A DNA stretch of 64,000 bases from Saxibacter everestensis (lineage in GTDB: Bacteria; Actinomycetota; Actinomycetes; Actinomycetales; Brevibacteriaceae), in the NCBI RefSeq assembly GCF_025787225.1, contig NZ_CP090958.1, forward strand, positions 1,889,856 to 1,953,855, read 5' to 3'. Made by a program: the position numbers and the translations under genes. The notes beneath the pieces are model-generated. The model ran no database searches, was not told where the DNA came from, and saw only the letters and a list, made by a program, of their open reading frames with translations. The first letter of the stretch is position 1; every line of letters begins with the position of its first letter. Shown piece after piece: positions 45,094 through 54,022 of the stretch.

Positions 45094-46488
45094 CCGACGA
45101 GCGCACAGCAGGCCGATCAAGCCCAACCCGGCGGCAACCAGGAAGCTCATCGCATAGGCGGCTGTCGTATTGACCTCGAGCAGCCACGCGAACACCGCAC
45201 CGCTGATTGCCAGCATGATCGACTGAGCAACTGCCTCGTTGATCTGCAGCGCGGAGCTGTTGGCGCCCTGCTCATCCGGGGCGGACAGCGACAGGGTCAG
45301 CACGGAAAGGGTCGGGTATGCCATTCCCATCCCAGCGCCGGCCAGGCCCCAGCCGAGCATGCCCACCGCGACCGGCACCGCTTCGATCAGCGGGAGTGCC
45401 GCCGTGAGCGTCCCGACGACGATCAGCACAGCACCCCAGCGGAGCCTGGTGATCGGACGCACGACGCTTCGTCCGGCAAACCACGAACCGGCGAACCAGC
45501 TCAGCGCCGCCGTGGTCAGGACAAGGCCGGCGAGCGAAGCGGACAGGCCGCGGGTTGACGAAAGCATCAGTGGGATGAATACCTCCGCGCCTACGAACGC
45601 GGCGGCGAGAAAGCCGCGCATCGCGATCACGGCTGGCAGGCCCTCGGCGGCCCGCCAGATCCCGCCAGGAAGCAACCGAGGCACGGCGACAGCAACAAGT
45701 CCGACGCCCAGCAGGACTCCCGCGCCCCACCAGGGCAGCTCGCGCTCGCCGAACAGGCTGAGCACCAGCACACCAAGGGCGGCAACGACCGCCCATAGCG
45801 GCTGAGCCCAGCTAATCACGACGGCCTGATTCCGCTGCCTCAGCGCTCGGTTCGTCCGAACCAGCAGTACGCCGGCACTCACGGCCAGTAGCGGCACTGC
45901 AAGGAATACCCAACGCCAGCTGAGCCGTTCGGTGACCAATCCGGCAAGGGCGGGTCCGACAATCGCCGGCAGCACCCAGGCAGCGGCCAGCATGGTGAAC
46001 ATCCGCGGACGCAGCGCTTCGGCGTAGCGGCGGCCGATCACCACGTAGAGCGCGACCGAGATGAGGCCCGCTCCCAGCCCCTGGACACCGCGGCCGGCGA
46101 CCAGCATCCACATTGATGGCGCGAGGCCAACCACTACGAGCCCGGCGACAAAGATCAGGATGCCGACCTGAAGCGGACGACCGGGGCCGCTCCGGTCACT
46201 CCAGCTGCCGGCGAACGTCATCGAGATAATCCCGACGGCGAGCGGTGCCGCGAACGCCAGGCCGTAGAGCGTGACACCGTTCAGCTCACGCGCCGCCGTC
46301 GGCATGGCGGTGGTCACAGCCAACGCCTCGAAAGCGACGAGGAAGGCGAGTGCGGAAAGCCCGATCGTCGCCGCCCGATGCTCTCGATCCCAGAGCGACT
46401 GCCTGCCGCCGCTGGTACCCGGCGTCCCTGTAGCTGTCGCCTGGCCTGCCAAGCCCTTGATCCTCATCAGCGTCCTATCTTTTTCCAT
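45070..46488 (-). CDS. MFS efflux transporter (DHA2-like)
   Basis: 472 residues, about 14 membrane segments. Antiporter motif GLGAGLISVALYVVIG and the D-rich early loop GSWSDRSGPGRPL are visible. Drug:H+ antiporter family. Divergent from the soxR-like gene with only 64 bp between, so its promoter overlaps the SoxR-type box. Likely exports redox-cycling compounds, as SoxR targets do in other actinobacteria. Confidence 0.88.
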   Translation of the reverse strand: MEKDRTLMRIKGLAGQATATGTPGTSGGRQSLWDREHRAATIGLSALAFLVAFEALAVTTAMPTAARELNGVTLYGLAFAAPLAVGIISMTFAGSWSDRSGPGRPLQVGILIFVAGLVVVGLAPSMWMLVAGRGVQGLGAGLISVALYVVIGRRYAEALRPRMFTMLAAAWVLPAIVGPALAGLVTERLSWRWVFLAVPLLAVSAGVLLVRTNRALRQRNQAVVISWAQPLWAVVAALGVLVLSLFGERELPWWGAGVLLGVGLVAVAVPRLLPGGIWRAAEGLPAVIAMRGFLAAAFVGAEVFIPLMLSSTRGLSASLAGLVLTTAALSWFAGSWFAGRSVVRPITRLRWGAVLIVVGTLTAALPLIEAVPVAVGMLGWGLAGAGMGMAYPTLSVLTLSLSAPDEQGANSSALQINEAVAQSIMLAISGAVFAWLLEVNTTAAYAMSFLVAAGLGLIGLLCARRIPATVGR

Positions 46489-46516
46489 CCAAGCTTCGAT
46501 ACCCTCAATCCTGAGA

Positions 46517-46534
46517 CCTTAAGCGCAGTTGAGG
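46517..46534. promoter_or_regulatory. SoxR-type box
   Basis: CCTTAAGCGCAGTTGAGG matches the SoxR operator (CCTCAAGTTAACTTGAGG) at 13 of 18 positions, including both outer halves. It lies between divergent soxR and the efflux gene, 18 bases before the soxR start. Confidence 0.6.
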
Positions 46535-46552
46535 TCAAAAGAGGGGAAACGA

Positions 46553-47017
46553 ATGTCCGACCTGGCGTGGAACGCCAAATTGCTCACACCGGGACAATTG
46601 GCCGGCCGCAGCGGCGTGGCCGTCTCGGCCCTGCATTTCTATGAGCGTGAAGGACTAATCTCCAGTAGCCGGAACTCCGGAAACCAGCGTAGGTACCGCC
46701 GGGAGATGCTGCGCCGGGTCGCGTTCATCCGGACCTCGCAACGCGTCGGAATTCCGCTGGCGAAAATCCGGGAAGCCCTCAATACCCTCCCAGAGGACAA
46801 AGCTCCCAGCCCGAAGGACTGGGAGCACTTGTCCACTCTTTGGCGGAAAGATCTTGACGCCAGAATCGAACAGCTAAGGCGGCTACGGGACCAGCTGAGC
46901 GACTGCATCGGCTGCGGCTGTCTATCGCTGGAGCGGTGCAGTCTGCAGAATCCACATGACGTGCTGGGGCAGAAAGGCGTCGGCCCACGGTTGCTCCAGG
47001 TCGACCTGGCAGATTAG
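46553..47017 (+). CDS. soxR: Redox-sensitive transcriptional regulator SoxR
   Basis: 154-residue MerR-family activator. N-terminal winged helix: [44 protein letters not shown] dimerisation helix follows, then the [2Fe-2S] cysteine cluster [12 protein letters not shown]. The cluster is oxidised by redox-active compounds, which triggers DNA untwisting and transcription. ATG at 46553 with AGAGGGG upstream. Divergent from a MFS efflux gene, the classical actinobacterial arrangement. Confidence 0.95.
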   Translation: MSDLAWNAKLLTPGQLAGRSGVAVSALHFYEREGLISSSRNSGNQRRYRREMLRRVAFIRTSQRVGIPLAKIREALNTLPEDKAPSPKDWEHLSTLWRKDLDARIEQLRRLRDQLSDCIGCGCLSLERCSLQNPHDVLGQKGVGPRLLQVDLAD

Positions 47018-47029
47018 CGGCAAGCCCGC

Positions 47030-47590
47030 CTAGCCGCCGGCCGGGCTGATCTTGCCGCTGGTCTTTTCGAACACCACCGGTACGCCGTCGCCCACCGCGG
47101 GCTTCGCCTGCTGGAACGCCTTTTCGACTGCGGCGATTTCGGATTCGTGCACGCCAACCACGATCCGGCCGTTGCGGCCATCTGCAGCGTAGGTCTGCAC
47201 GGCTGACCGAGCTTCGGCGTCAAGCGAGTCGGCCCAATCCTGCACGTCCTGCTGAGCCTGCTTGAGCTGGCTCTCGTTGAACTTCACTTTCTTCGCGGCC
47301 GCGCCGGCCTCCTCGACCTTGGCCACCGCCTCATCCGTTGTCACGGCGACGTGAAGCTTGCCTTCCTCAATCCAGCCCTGGGCATAGGAGTCGCCCAGCT
47401 CGGTCTTGAGGGTTTCCAGAAGTTTGAGTGTCTTGTCGGTCTGCTCGGTGGCGGACTGACTCTCGGACGAGCCGGCTCCGGGTGAGCCGTCCTCCGGTGA
47501 CGCCGTGTCGGTGTCCTGCGGACCGCAGGCTGCCAGAGTTGCCACGCCGATCACGGTCACGGTCGCTCCAATTCTTTGCATCAGCTTCAT
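47030..47590 (-). CDS. Lipoprotein resembling a detached S1-protease pro-domain
   Basis: 186 residues: signal peptide with lipobox LAAC (residue 22), a Ser/Glu-rich linker, then ~120 residues. The last part reads GWIEEGKLHVAVTTDEAVAKV, then VKFNESQLKQAQQDVQDWADSL and GRNGRIVVGVHESEIAAVE. This is the alternating beta-alpha pattern of alpha-lytic-protease/streptogrisin pro-domains, but no protease follows. The adjacent upstream gene is an S1 protease, so it may fold or inhibit that enzyme in trans at the cell surface. Similarity judged by eye. Confidence 0.7.
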   Translation of the reverse strand: MKLMQRIGATVTVIGVATLAACGPQDTDTASPEDGSPGAGSSESQSATEQTDKTLKLLETLKTELGDSYAQGWIEEGKLHVAVTTDEAVAKVEEAGAAAKKVKFNESQLKQAQQDVQDWADSLDAEARSAVQTYAADGRNGRIVVGVHESEIAAVEKAFQQAKPAVGDGVPVVFEKTSGKISPAGG

Positions 47591-47669
47591 ACGAGTGCCT
47601 CCCTATCGGTACTTCCAAGTGTAAGGAACCAAACGGACGTCCAGACCGCGGACGCCCCAAGACACGGAA

Positions 47670-47700
47670 GCGGGCCCCAAAGTTTAACTTTGAGGCCCGC
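47670..47700. terminator. Hairpin terminator after the S1 protease
   Basis: GCGGGCC-CAAAGTT and AACTTTG-GGCCCGC form a nearly perfect stem around a 1-2 base centre. It lies downstream of the protease stop (47746) and upstream of the lipoprotein start (47590), so the two genes are probably separate transcripts. Confidence 0.85.
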
Positions 47701-47745
47701 CATCGCACGGCCGTTACCCCGCGCTATCCGCTATTTTTCCTTCGT

Positions 47746-50205
47746 TTACTGCATTTCCCGGCGACGCATCACGATCAGCGTCAGGGCGCCGAATGCGATT
47801 AGCAATCCACCGCCGATGGCTGCTGCGGTCGCTCCGGCAAAACCGGTCCGTGGCAGGTCATCGCCGTTGTCGTCCTCGGCGTTGGTGCCGGCTTCGGTTG
47901 AACCTTCGCCGTCGGTGCCGGCCTCGGTGTCACTGCCACCTTCGGTCGAGCTTTCACTGTCGGTTCCGTCCTCGGTGTCGGCTTCTGAATCGCTGCCGCC
48001 CTCGGTCGTACCCTCGGTGTCAGTGTCGGCAGCTGGAGCAACGGTGATGTCCACTGTTGCTTCGCCGGCTGCTTCTCCGTCGACCGTCTGCGCTGCGGTG
48101 AAGGTGTACTCGCCAGCCTTCAGCGTGTCACCCAGCTTGATTTCCCAGGCACCATCGGTGACCTTTGCGGTCCAGGTCTTGCCGTCTTCGTAACTCAGCT
48201 TGATGTCCGCGCCATCTTCACCGGCTCCGGTGAACTTGATGTTCGGGTCATCATCCTGGAACTTCTGGCCGTCTTCAGGGCTGGTGATGGTGACCTTCGC
48301 CGCAGGATCCTTGGTGACCGTGACAGTTACCGAGGCCGTTGAGGTCTCGTTGCCCACGGTCTGGGTAGCGGTGAACTTGTGCTCGCCAACCTTCAGCTTG
48401 TCGCTCAGTTCAGCGGTCCACTTGCCGTCCTTGACGGTTGCCGAAGCTGTCACGTCGGATGCCGAGTCGGTGATCTTCACCGCTGCATCGTTTTCGCCTT
48501 CGCCCTCAAACTTCAGCTTGGAATCGCTTACGGATACCTTGCTGCCGTCCTTGGGAGTGGTGATGGTGACATCGTCAATTACCTCTGCGACAACCTTGAC
48601 AGTTGCGTCGACCGAAGCTGATTCGTTGAAGCCCTTCTTGGCCTTCACGGAGAAGTTGTAGTCGCCGAGCGCGTTCGGAGCCTTGATGGTCCAGTTGCCG
48701 TCACCATCGACGTCGACGTTCTGCGACTGTCCGCCGGCCGTGACTACAACAGTCGAACCCTTGGGAGCGGTGCCCTTGATATTGCCGCCGGACTCGACCT
48801 TCTTCGTCGTGACCGTCGGGGTGGCAACGTGCTGCTTCACTGTGTAGCCGGAAGGCAGCTTACCGAGCGCGTCCTTCAGGCCGGTCGCGAACGTCACCGG
48901 AGGGTTTTCCAGAATGTAGGTACCATCCGGATTCGTGCCCTTGTTGGCGACGGCGCTGGTGATGCCGACCGCGTTCGTTCCGGAGATCTGCGAGCCACCG
49001 GAGTCGCCGGCGTTGGCTTCGGCGTTGCTGCGGAAGCCCTCGACCTTCTGGGTCTTCGTTGGGGTGATCCCGACCTCGAAGGTCAGCAGTTCGTCGATCT
49101 TGTCACAGGTCCAGAACGTGGTGCGACCGGACTTGCAGACCGGTGCTCCGACTGTCGGATCGACAACGCCATTGACGTTCGGTCCGCTGGAAGCGAGATC
49201 GTTCTTGTTCTTCCAGTCCGTCACCTTGGCGACCGGGTTCAGCTGCCCGTTGGTGACCGTCACGATGCCGATGTCGGTATCGCCGTCACTGGCACCGTTG
49301 TAGGCCCCGGCGAAGATCGATGGTCCCCAGGCGCCGAGATCCTTCGTCAGCTCATTGGGTTTGGCCGGATTCTCCAGATTGGTCTTGCCACCCTGACCGT
49401 AGGCAGCTGGGTCGCCCGCCTTGCCACTGTTGCAGTGGCCCGCGGTAATGACGACTGGCTTGCCGTCCTTGTCGAAACCGTTGAATCCAGCCGAGCAGAT
49501 GCCGGACGGCGTACCACCCTTGTTGGATGTGATGTAGCCGTGTCCGCCGGGCAGATCGTTTGCAGCCGCTGGCGAGATCTTGTAGTCGGCGGCCTGCACC
49601 GAGATCTTGGTGCCGAGCTTCGCTTCGAGCTTCTTAGCATCGATTTCGTCCGCGGCTTTTTCGTTCGCGGCCGCATCGATCGACGTCTTCTTCGAAGCCT
49701 TGGCCTGAGCTTCGGCCTGAACCGTAACCTTCAACCCACTCTTGCTGCGCGCGATCGACTGGACGGAAACGCCCTCTTTTTCGATCGCCTTCCAAGCTGC
49801 ATCAACCGAGTTCTGCGTGCCGGAGGAGGTCTTGACCACCTTGGCGTTCAGCGCCTTGGCAGCAGCCTTCAGGTCGGCGCCGGCAGCGGCGTTGGCGCCG
49901 ATGGTGACGTTATTGCCGTCCATCCAGACACCGTCGAAGCCCTTGGTCTTCTCCAGGTCCGTTTTGGCGGCGGAAATCTTCTCGGCGGTCTCGCCGCGGG
50001 CCAGGTACTCGTCGACGCTGATTCCCAGGTCCCGCTTGATCGCTTTCGCAAGCTGCGGATCGATGGAATCGGCGGCACTGGCCGTCGTGGTTGCGTCGGC
50101 GGGTTGTGCCACAACGGCCGAAGCCAGTGTGGTCCCTCCCAACGCAATACTCGCGGCGGCGGTGACCACGAGCGTCGAGCGCAACAATGAGCGCTTTCGA
50201 AGCAT
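47746..50205 (-). CDS. LPRTG-anchored S1 family serine protease with pro-domain and Ig-like repeats
   Basis: 819 residues: signal peptide (to ~34), alpha-lytic-type pro-region (~45-215), chymotrypsin-like domain with His257 (VITAGHC), Asp311 (DGDTDIGIV) and Ser402 (NAGDSGGS), three Ig-like modules (~470-725), an acidic TEGGSD repeat stalk, LPRTG near 784, membrane helix and tail MRRREMQ. Sortase substrate displayed on the cell wall. Cysteines in CSAGF/GHC and CKSG/WTC can form two disulfides. Substrate specificity not readable. Confidence 0.9.
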   Translation of the reverse strand: MLRKRSLLRSTLVVTAAASIALGGTTLASAVVAQPADATTTASAADSIDPQLAKAIKRDLGISVDEYLARGETAEKISAAKTDLEKTKGFDGVWMDGNNVTIGANAAAGADLKAAAKALNAKVVKTSSGTQNSVDAAWKAIEKEGVSVQSIARSKSGLKVTVQAEAQAKASKKTSIDAAANEKAADEIDAKKLEAKLGTKISVQAADYKISPAAANDLPGGHGYITSNKGGTPSGICSAGFNGFDKDGKPVVITAGHCNSGKAGDPAAYGQGGKTNLENPAKPNELTKDLGAWGPSIFAGAYNGASDGDTDIGIVTVTNGQLNPVAKVTDWKNKNDLASSGPNVNGVVDPTVGAPVCKSGRTTFWTCDKIDELLTFEVGITPTKTQKVEGFRSNAEANAGDSGGSQISGTNAVGITSAVANKGTNPDGTYILENPPVTFATGLKDALGKLPSGYTVKQHVATPTVTTKKVESGGNIKGTAPKGSTVVVTAGGQSQNVDVDGDGNWTIKAPNALGDYNFSVKAKKGFNESASVDATVKVVAEVIDDVTITTPKDGSKVSVSDSKLKFEGEGENDAAVKITDSASDVTASATVKDGKWTAELSDKLKVGEHKFTATQTVGNETSTASVTVTVTKDPAAKVTITSPEDGQKFQDDDPNIKFTGAGEDGADIKLSYEDGKTWTAKVTDGAWEIKLGDTLKAGEYTFTAAQTVDGEAAGEATVDITVAPAADTDTEGTTEGGSDSEADTEDGTDSESSTEGGSDTEAGTDGEGSTEAGTNAEDDNGDDLPRTGFAGATAAAIGGGLLIAFGALTLIVMRRREMQ

Positions 50206-50581
50206 AATTTTAAACTCCTATGAGGGGGTCTTAGGGCAGTTGCCCCCCGAGTGCATGCGGGGACCTGCTCAACGTTCGCGGAGGCGCTCGATGTGCTCGG
50301 TCGTGCAGAGGAAGACCTCAAGGGACGAGCTTTACTTAATCATCCCGTTATCTGGATCACAAGCTGATAACTACCGTTTCGCGTTCTGTTCATAATGGTC
50401 ATGGAAAACCAGGCTAGGCGAGGCGGGCGGTGCCACCGATTGCGAGTGGACGACGGCGGCCCATCAGGGTGTGGTCGGGCATCTCGAACGAGGGACGAGC
50501 GAGATGGGCGAGATGGGCCGGTGTCGGCCGCGTCGCCCCAATTGCAGACCCCCACTTCGCTCAGGCAATAAGAGGCCCGGT
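50206..50581. other. Intergenic region between S1 protease and L-2-hydroxyglutarate oxidase
   Basis: Carries the protease promoter and 5' UTR. An AT-rich part near 50330-50400 holds TTATC...GATAA arms (50350-50372) and a CATAAT -10-like element on the plus strand. A plus-strand ORF from 50402 shows poor coding character. Nothing else recognised. Confidence 0.45.
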
Positions 50582-51781
50582 TCAGCTCTGCCGCCCGCCC
50601 ACCCGGCCGGCTATGTACCGTCCGATCGGAAGTGCCGCGGTTGCAGCCGGCGATGGCGCGTTCAGCACATGCATCATCCGCGGCGTCTCCGCCAGCTCGA
50701 AGTCGTGCAGCAGCGTTCCGTCAGTGCGAACGGCCTGGGCACGGATGCCCGCTTCCTTGGGAATCAGATCGTCCAGTTCCAGCCCGGGAGCGTACTTGCG
50801 GCACTCCCTGAGATAGCTGGCACTGAACAGCGAATTCCTCATCTCCCGAAACCCGGTGCCGAGATGCTTGCCCGCCAGCTTCCAAAGCCCCGGAAACCTG
50901 AGGTAGCGCGCGACGTCCTCCGGCCGCACCGAGAACTTCGGGTAGCCCTCTCGCGCCAGGCCGAGCACGGCACTCGGCCCGACCGTGATCACATCATCGA
51001 TCGTTGGCGACAAATGCACGCCGAGGAATGGCAATGCGGGATCCGGCACCGGATAGATCAGGTGCCGCACGTAATCGGACAGATCATCGTGCAGTTGGAA
51101 GTACTCGCCGCGGAACGGCACTATCTGCAGATCGGGAGTCAGGCCGGCGCATTCCGCCAGCCGGTCGGCCTGAAGGCCGCCGCAGGCAACCAGCGCTCCG
51201 AAGCGGTAGTCCTCCGCATCCATCTGCACCGCAACGTGGTCGGGATACTCGACGATATCGACAACCCGCTCACCGAGGACCACCGCTCCCCCGGCCTCGG
51301 CGATGTTCCGGGCAAGTTGTTCCGAAACCTTCGAGAAATCGACAATTCCGGTGCTGGGAACCCGCAGCGCGCCGAGGCCGCGGATATTTGGTTCGAGCTC
51401 GTTCAACCTATCCGCGGACACCGACTCAACCGGGATACCGTGAATCGCAGCGCGTTCCGCGAGTGACACGAGCCGGGACAGTTCCACGTCGCTTGTGGCG
51501 ACCAGTAGCTTGCCGCACTCCCGATACTCGATGCCGTGGTCCCTGCACAGCTGCTTGGTCAGCCGTTCACCCTCACGGCAGAGCCTGGCCTTCAGGCTGC
51601 CGGGCTCGTAGTAAATACCGGAGTGAATGACGCCGCTGTTGTGACCGGTCTGATGTTTGGCTATCACCGGCTCTTTTTCCAGCACGGTGACCGATGCGCC
51701 GGGATGGCGCTCCTGCAGCGCGCGAGCCGTGGCAAGCCCGACAATCCCGGCGCCGATAACGCAAAAGTCAGCTGATAACAC
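50582..51781 (-). CDS. lhgO: L-2-hydroxyglutarate oxidase
   Basis: 399-residue FAD oxidoreductase (DAO superfamily). Rossmann motif VIGAGIVGLATARAL and the family-typical HNSGVIHSGIYYEPGSLKARLC. Oxidises L-2-hydroxyglutarate to 2-oxoglutarate, as a metabolite-repair step or in glutarate catabolism. No glutarate hydroxylase gene (csiD) lies beside it, so metabolite repair is likelier here. Intact, near usual length. Confidence 0.92.
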   Translation of the reverse strand: MLSADFCVIGAGIVGLATARALQERHPGASVTVLEKEPVIAKHQTGHNSGVIHSGIYYEPGSLKARLCREGERLTKQLCRDHGIEYRECGKLLVATSDVELSRLVSLAERAAIHGIPVESVSADRLNELEPNIRGLGALRVPSTGIVDFSKVSEQLARNIAEAGGAVVLGERVVDIVEYPDHVAVQMDAEDYRFGALVACGGLQADRLAECAGLTPDLQIVPFRGEYFQLHDDLSDYVRHLIYPVPDPALPFLGVHLSPTIDDVITVGPSAVLGLAREGYPKFSVRPEDVARYLRFPGLWKLAGKHLGTGFREMRNSLFSASYLRECRKYAPGLELDDLIPKEAGIRAQAVRTDGTLLHDFELAETPRMMHVLNAPSPAATAALPIGRYIAGRVGGRQS

Positions 51782-51966
51782 CGTCGTCCCCTCTGAATAT
51801 GTCGATTGCTCGAAACCCTACAGTTGCCGTCACCGGCGATACCGAAGGACTAGGTCGCCGAACGGGAGCGCTCCCGTTCGGCGTCCGGCCACCTAGTGCT
51901 GGCCGGCAACCGGGTGTTGACCGGCGCCAGCAACCGGCCTCCCGGTCGCACTAGACTTGAGAAACG

Positions 51967-52512
51967 ATGCTACTCACCGTCGGTCACGGCACTACCCAGC
52001 AGGACGAATTCGCCGAACGCCTGCTCGACGCGGAAGTTGCGGCGCTCGTTGACGTTCGGATCGGGCCCGGCAGCCGCCGGAATCCGCAGTTCGGCAGACC
52101 GGAACTGGAGCGATGGCTGCCTGAGCGCGGCATCGCCTACCGCTGGGACAAACGACTCGGTGGCTTCCGGAAGCTTGCCGATGACTCCCCGGACGTTGGC
52201 CTGCGCAATGATTCTTTCCGCGCCTACGCCGGTTACATGCGTACCGAGAACTTTGCCGAGGCAGTTGCCGATCTTGTCGCTCAGGCGCGGGCAGAACGGA
52301 CGGCGATCATGTGCGGCGAATCCGTCTGGTGGCGTTGCCATCGCCGGCTGATCGCCGATCACGCGGTACTACTCGACGACTTGGCGGTGGAGCATCTCAT
52401 GCCCGACGGACGACGGACACCGCATCCGGTGACGGATGCGGCTCGGGTCGCCGGCCGGGAACTGATCTATGACCAGGTTCCTGGCCAGCCGTCGGCCGCC
52501 GACCCTGGCTAG
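51967..52512 (+). CDS. DUF488 family protein
   Basis: 181 residues. Typical opening LLTVGHGTTQQDEFAERLLDAEVAALVDVRIGPGSRRNPQF and a late MCGESVWWRCHRRLIAD block, which is the conserved Cys-Glu...Cys-His-Arg motif of the family. Function of DUF488 is unknown, though the cysteine motif suggests catalysis or metal binding. Its stop overlaps the convergent Nramp-like gene by 4 bases. Confidence 0.9.
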   Translation: MLLTVGHGTTQQDEFAERLLDAEVAALVDVRIGPGSRRNPQFGRPELERWLPERGIAYRWDKRLGGFRKLADDSPDVGLRNDSFRAYAGYMRTENFAEAVADLVAQARAERTAIMCGESVWWRCHRRLIADHAVLLDDLAVEHLMPDGRRTPHPVTDAARVAGRELIYDQVPGQPSAADPG

Positions 52513-53918
52513 CCGAACTCCACCCCGAAAACGGACAGCAGGGTGTAGATGCCGAGCAGGCCAATCGCGATGCTGCTGACCGACAGAGCGATGTTGAACC
52601 ACCTTCCGCCGTACAGCCGGTGATCGGTTTCGTTCCGGCGCAGATACCAGACCGCGATCACGATGGCCACCAGGAAAATGCCGGTCGCCACGCCGCCGAT
52701 CTGGACCATGATGACCGGCGCCTGGATGATCAGGTACGCAGTAGCCCAGATGATCGGCAGGGCCACGGTGAAGAACTTGATCCAGCGCAGCCGCTTTACC
52801 GAGTCCTTCCAGTCCAGCACGCCGAAAGTCGCCAGTAGGTTGGTGTACATCCGGGACCAGCTGGGAATCGAAGCCCACATCGTCGAACCGAGGACGGCAA
52901 TAGCGCCGATCAGGAACACGATGCTCGCCCACTCCCCGATGGAATCTGTGTACATCCGGGACAGCACTGTGATGGTCTCGTTGCCCTCAGGAACGAGATT
53001 CTGCGGGTTCAGCACCGCGGCACCCATGATGTAGAACGCGAAGGTGCCGAAGGTGTAGATCAGCCACGACACAGCGGCGTCCTTGTACATCACCTTGATC
53101 CAGCCATTGGCCCGACGGGCCCATTCATCCGAGCCGTCGTTCGGCCCCGCCCATCGGGCATAGCCCTTCTCGACGCACCAGTAGGTATAGAAGGTAATCT
53201 CGTCCGCGCCGACGCCGGTGATGCCGAACATTGCCAGGGCGGCGCCGAGGGTGCCGACCGGAATCAGGAACGAGAAACCGGTGCCGAGTTCGGCGGCACC
53301 GTAAGGGTAGGGCGTGAAAGGCAGGCCGAGTGCCACCAGAATGGTCACGAAAGAGAAAACGACGACGAGGGCGACGGCGCCACGCTCGATCAGGCTGTAC
53401 TTGTTGGTGTAAAGCATGGCAATGCTGACGACCGCGATGAAGATCGTCCAGATCGTGATCGACGTCGCACTGAATGGATCGCCACCCAGCGGCAGCAGGA
53501 TACTGCAGGCGACAGCCACCCCGCCGATGATGCCGCCGAGCTGCAGCAGCTTACTCAGGGCCAGCACCATCCAGAGCATGTTGACCCAGCCGACCCGGCC
53601 AAGTTTGGGCGGCACCTTGTTGTAGCCGCTGAGTGCCGGTTCGCCGGTGGCGATCGTCCAGCGGGCCAACTCCACCTGAATCGCCACCTTGACCAGTGTG
53701 CTGAAAATGACCAACCACAACAGCACGAACCCGGCCTGGGCACCAAGCACCGTGGTAGCGATCAACTCACCTGATCCAACGATGGATGCGCTGAGAATCA
53801 GGCCTGGGCCGAGGTACCTGAAACTCGCCTTCCAGCCGACAGGTGGTTCCTTGATTCCGTCCGCCGTGAGCGTGTACGGGTCAACCTTGTCTATCGCGGT
53901 ATTTGGGTTCGTCGCCAT
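52509..53918 (-). CDS. Nramp-like membrane transporter lacking the canonical metal motifs
   Basis: 469 residues, about eleven membrane helices with Nramp topology. The opening helix reads GPGLILSASIVGSGELIATTVLGAQAGF; where Mn/Fe Nramps have DPGN it has GSGE. The sixth helix has MFGITGVGADEITFY where MPH is expected. It may therefore move a different substrate (for example Mg-like or organic) or be regulatory. Family assignment is good; transported ion is open. Confidence 0.85.
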   Translation of the reverse strand: MATNPNTAIDKVDPYTLTADGIKEPPVGWKASFRYLGPGLILSASIVGSGELIATTVLGAQAGFVLLWLVIFSTLVKVAIQVELARWTIATGEPALSGYNKVPPKLGRVGWVNMLWMVLALSKLLQLGGIIGGVAVACSILLPLGGDPFSATSITIWTIFIAVVSIAMLYTNKYSLIERGAVALVVVFSFVTILVALGLPFTPYPYGAAELGTGFSFLIPVGTLGAALAMFGITGVGADEITFYTYWCVEKGYARWAGPNDGSDEWARRANGWIKVMYKDAAVSWLIYTFGTFAFYIMGAAVLNPQNLVPEGNETITVLSRMYTDSIGEWASIVFLIGAIAVLGSTMWASIPSWSRMYTNLLATFGVLDWKDSVKRLRWIKFFTVALPIIWATAYLIIQAPVIMVQIGGVATGIFLVAIVIAVWYLRRNETDHRLYGGRWFNIALSVSSIAIGLLGIYTLLSVFGVEFG

Positions 53919-54022
53919 TGCCGATCCTTTTTCCCGTACCCCGAACCATCAGCGAACGAGGCATGATGTGTGGAACTTGGTGCACCTACTCTAACCAGAC
54001 AATGCCCGCAAAACCAGAGATC

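Noticed and set aside
48829-50190. 453-codon plus-strand frame over the S1 protease
   Set aside because: Antisense to a protein with signal peptide, catalytic triad and LPRTG anchor; typical GC-rich shadow.
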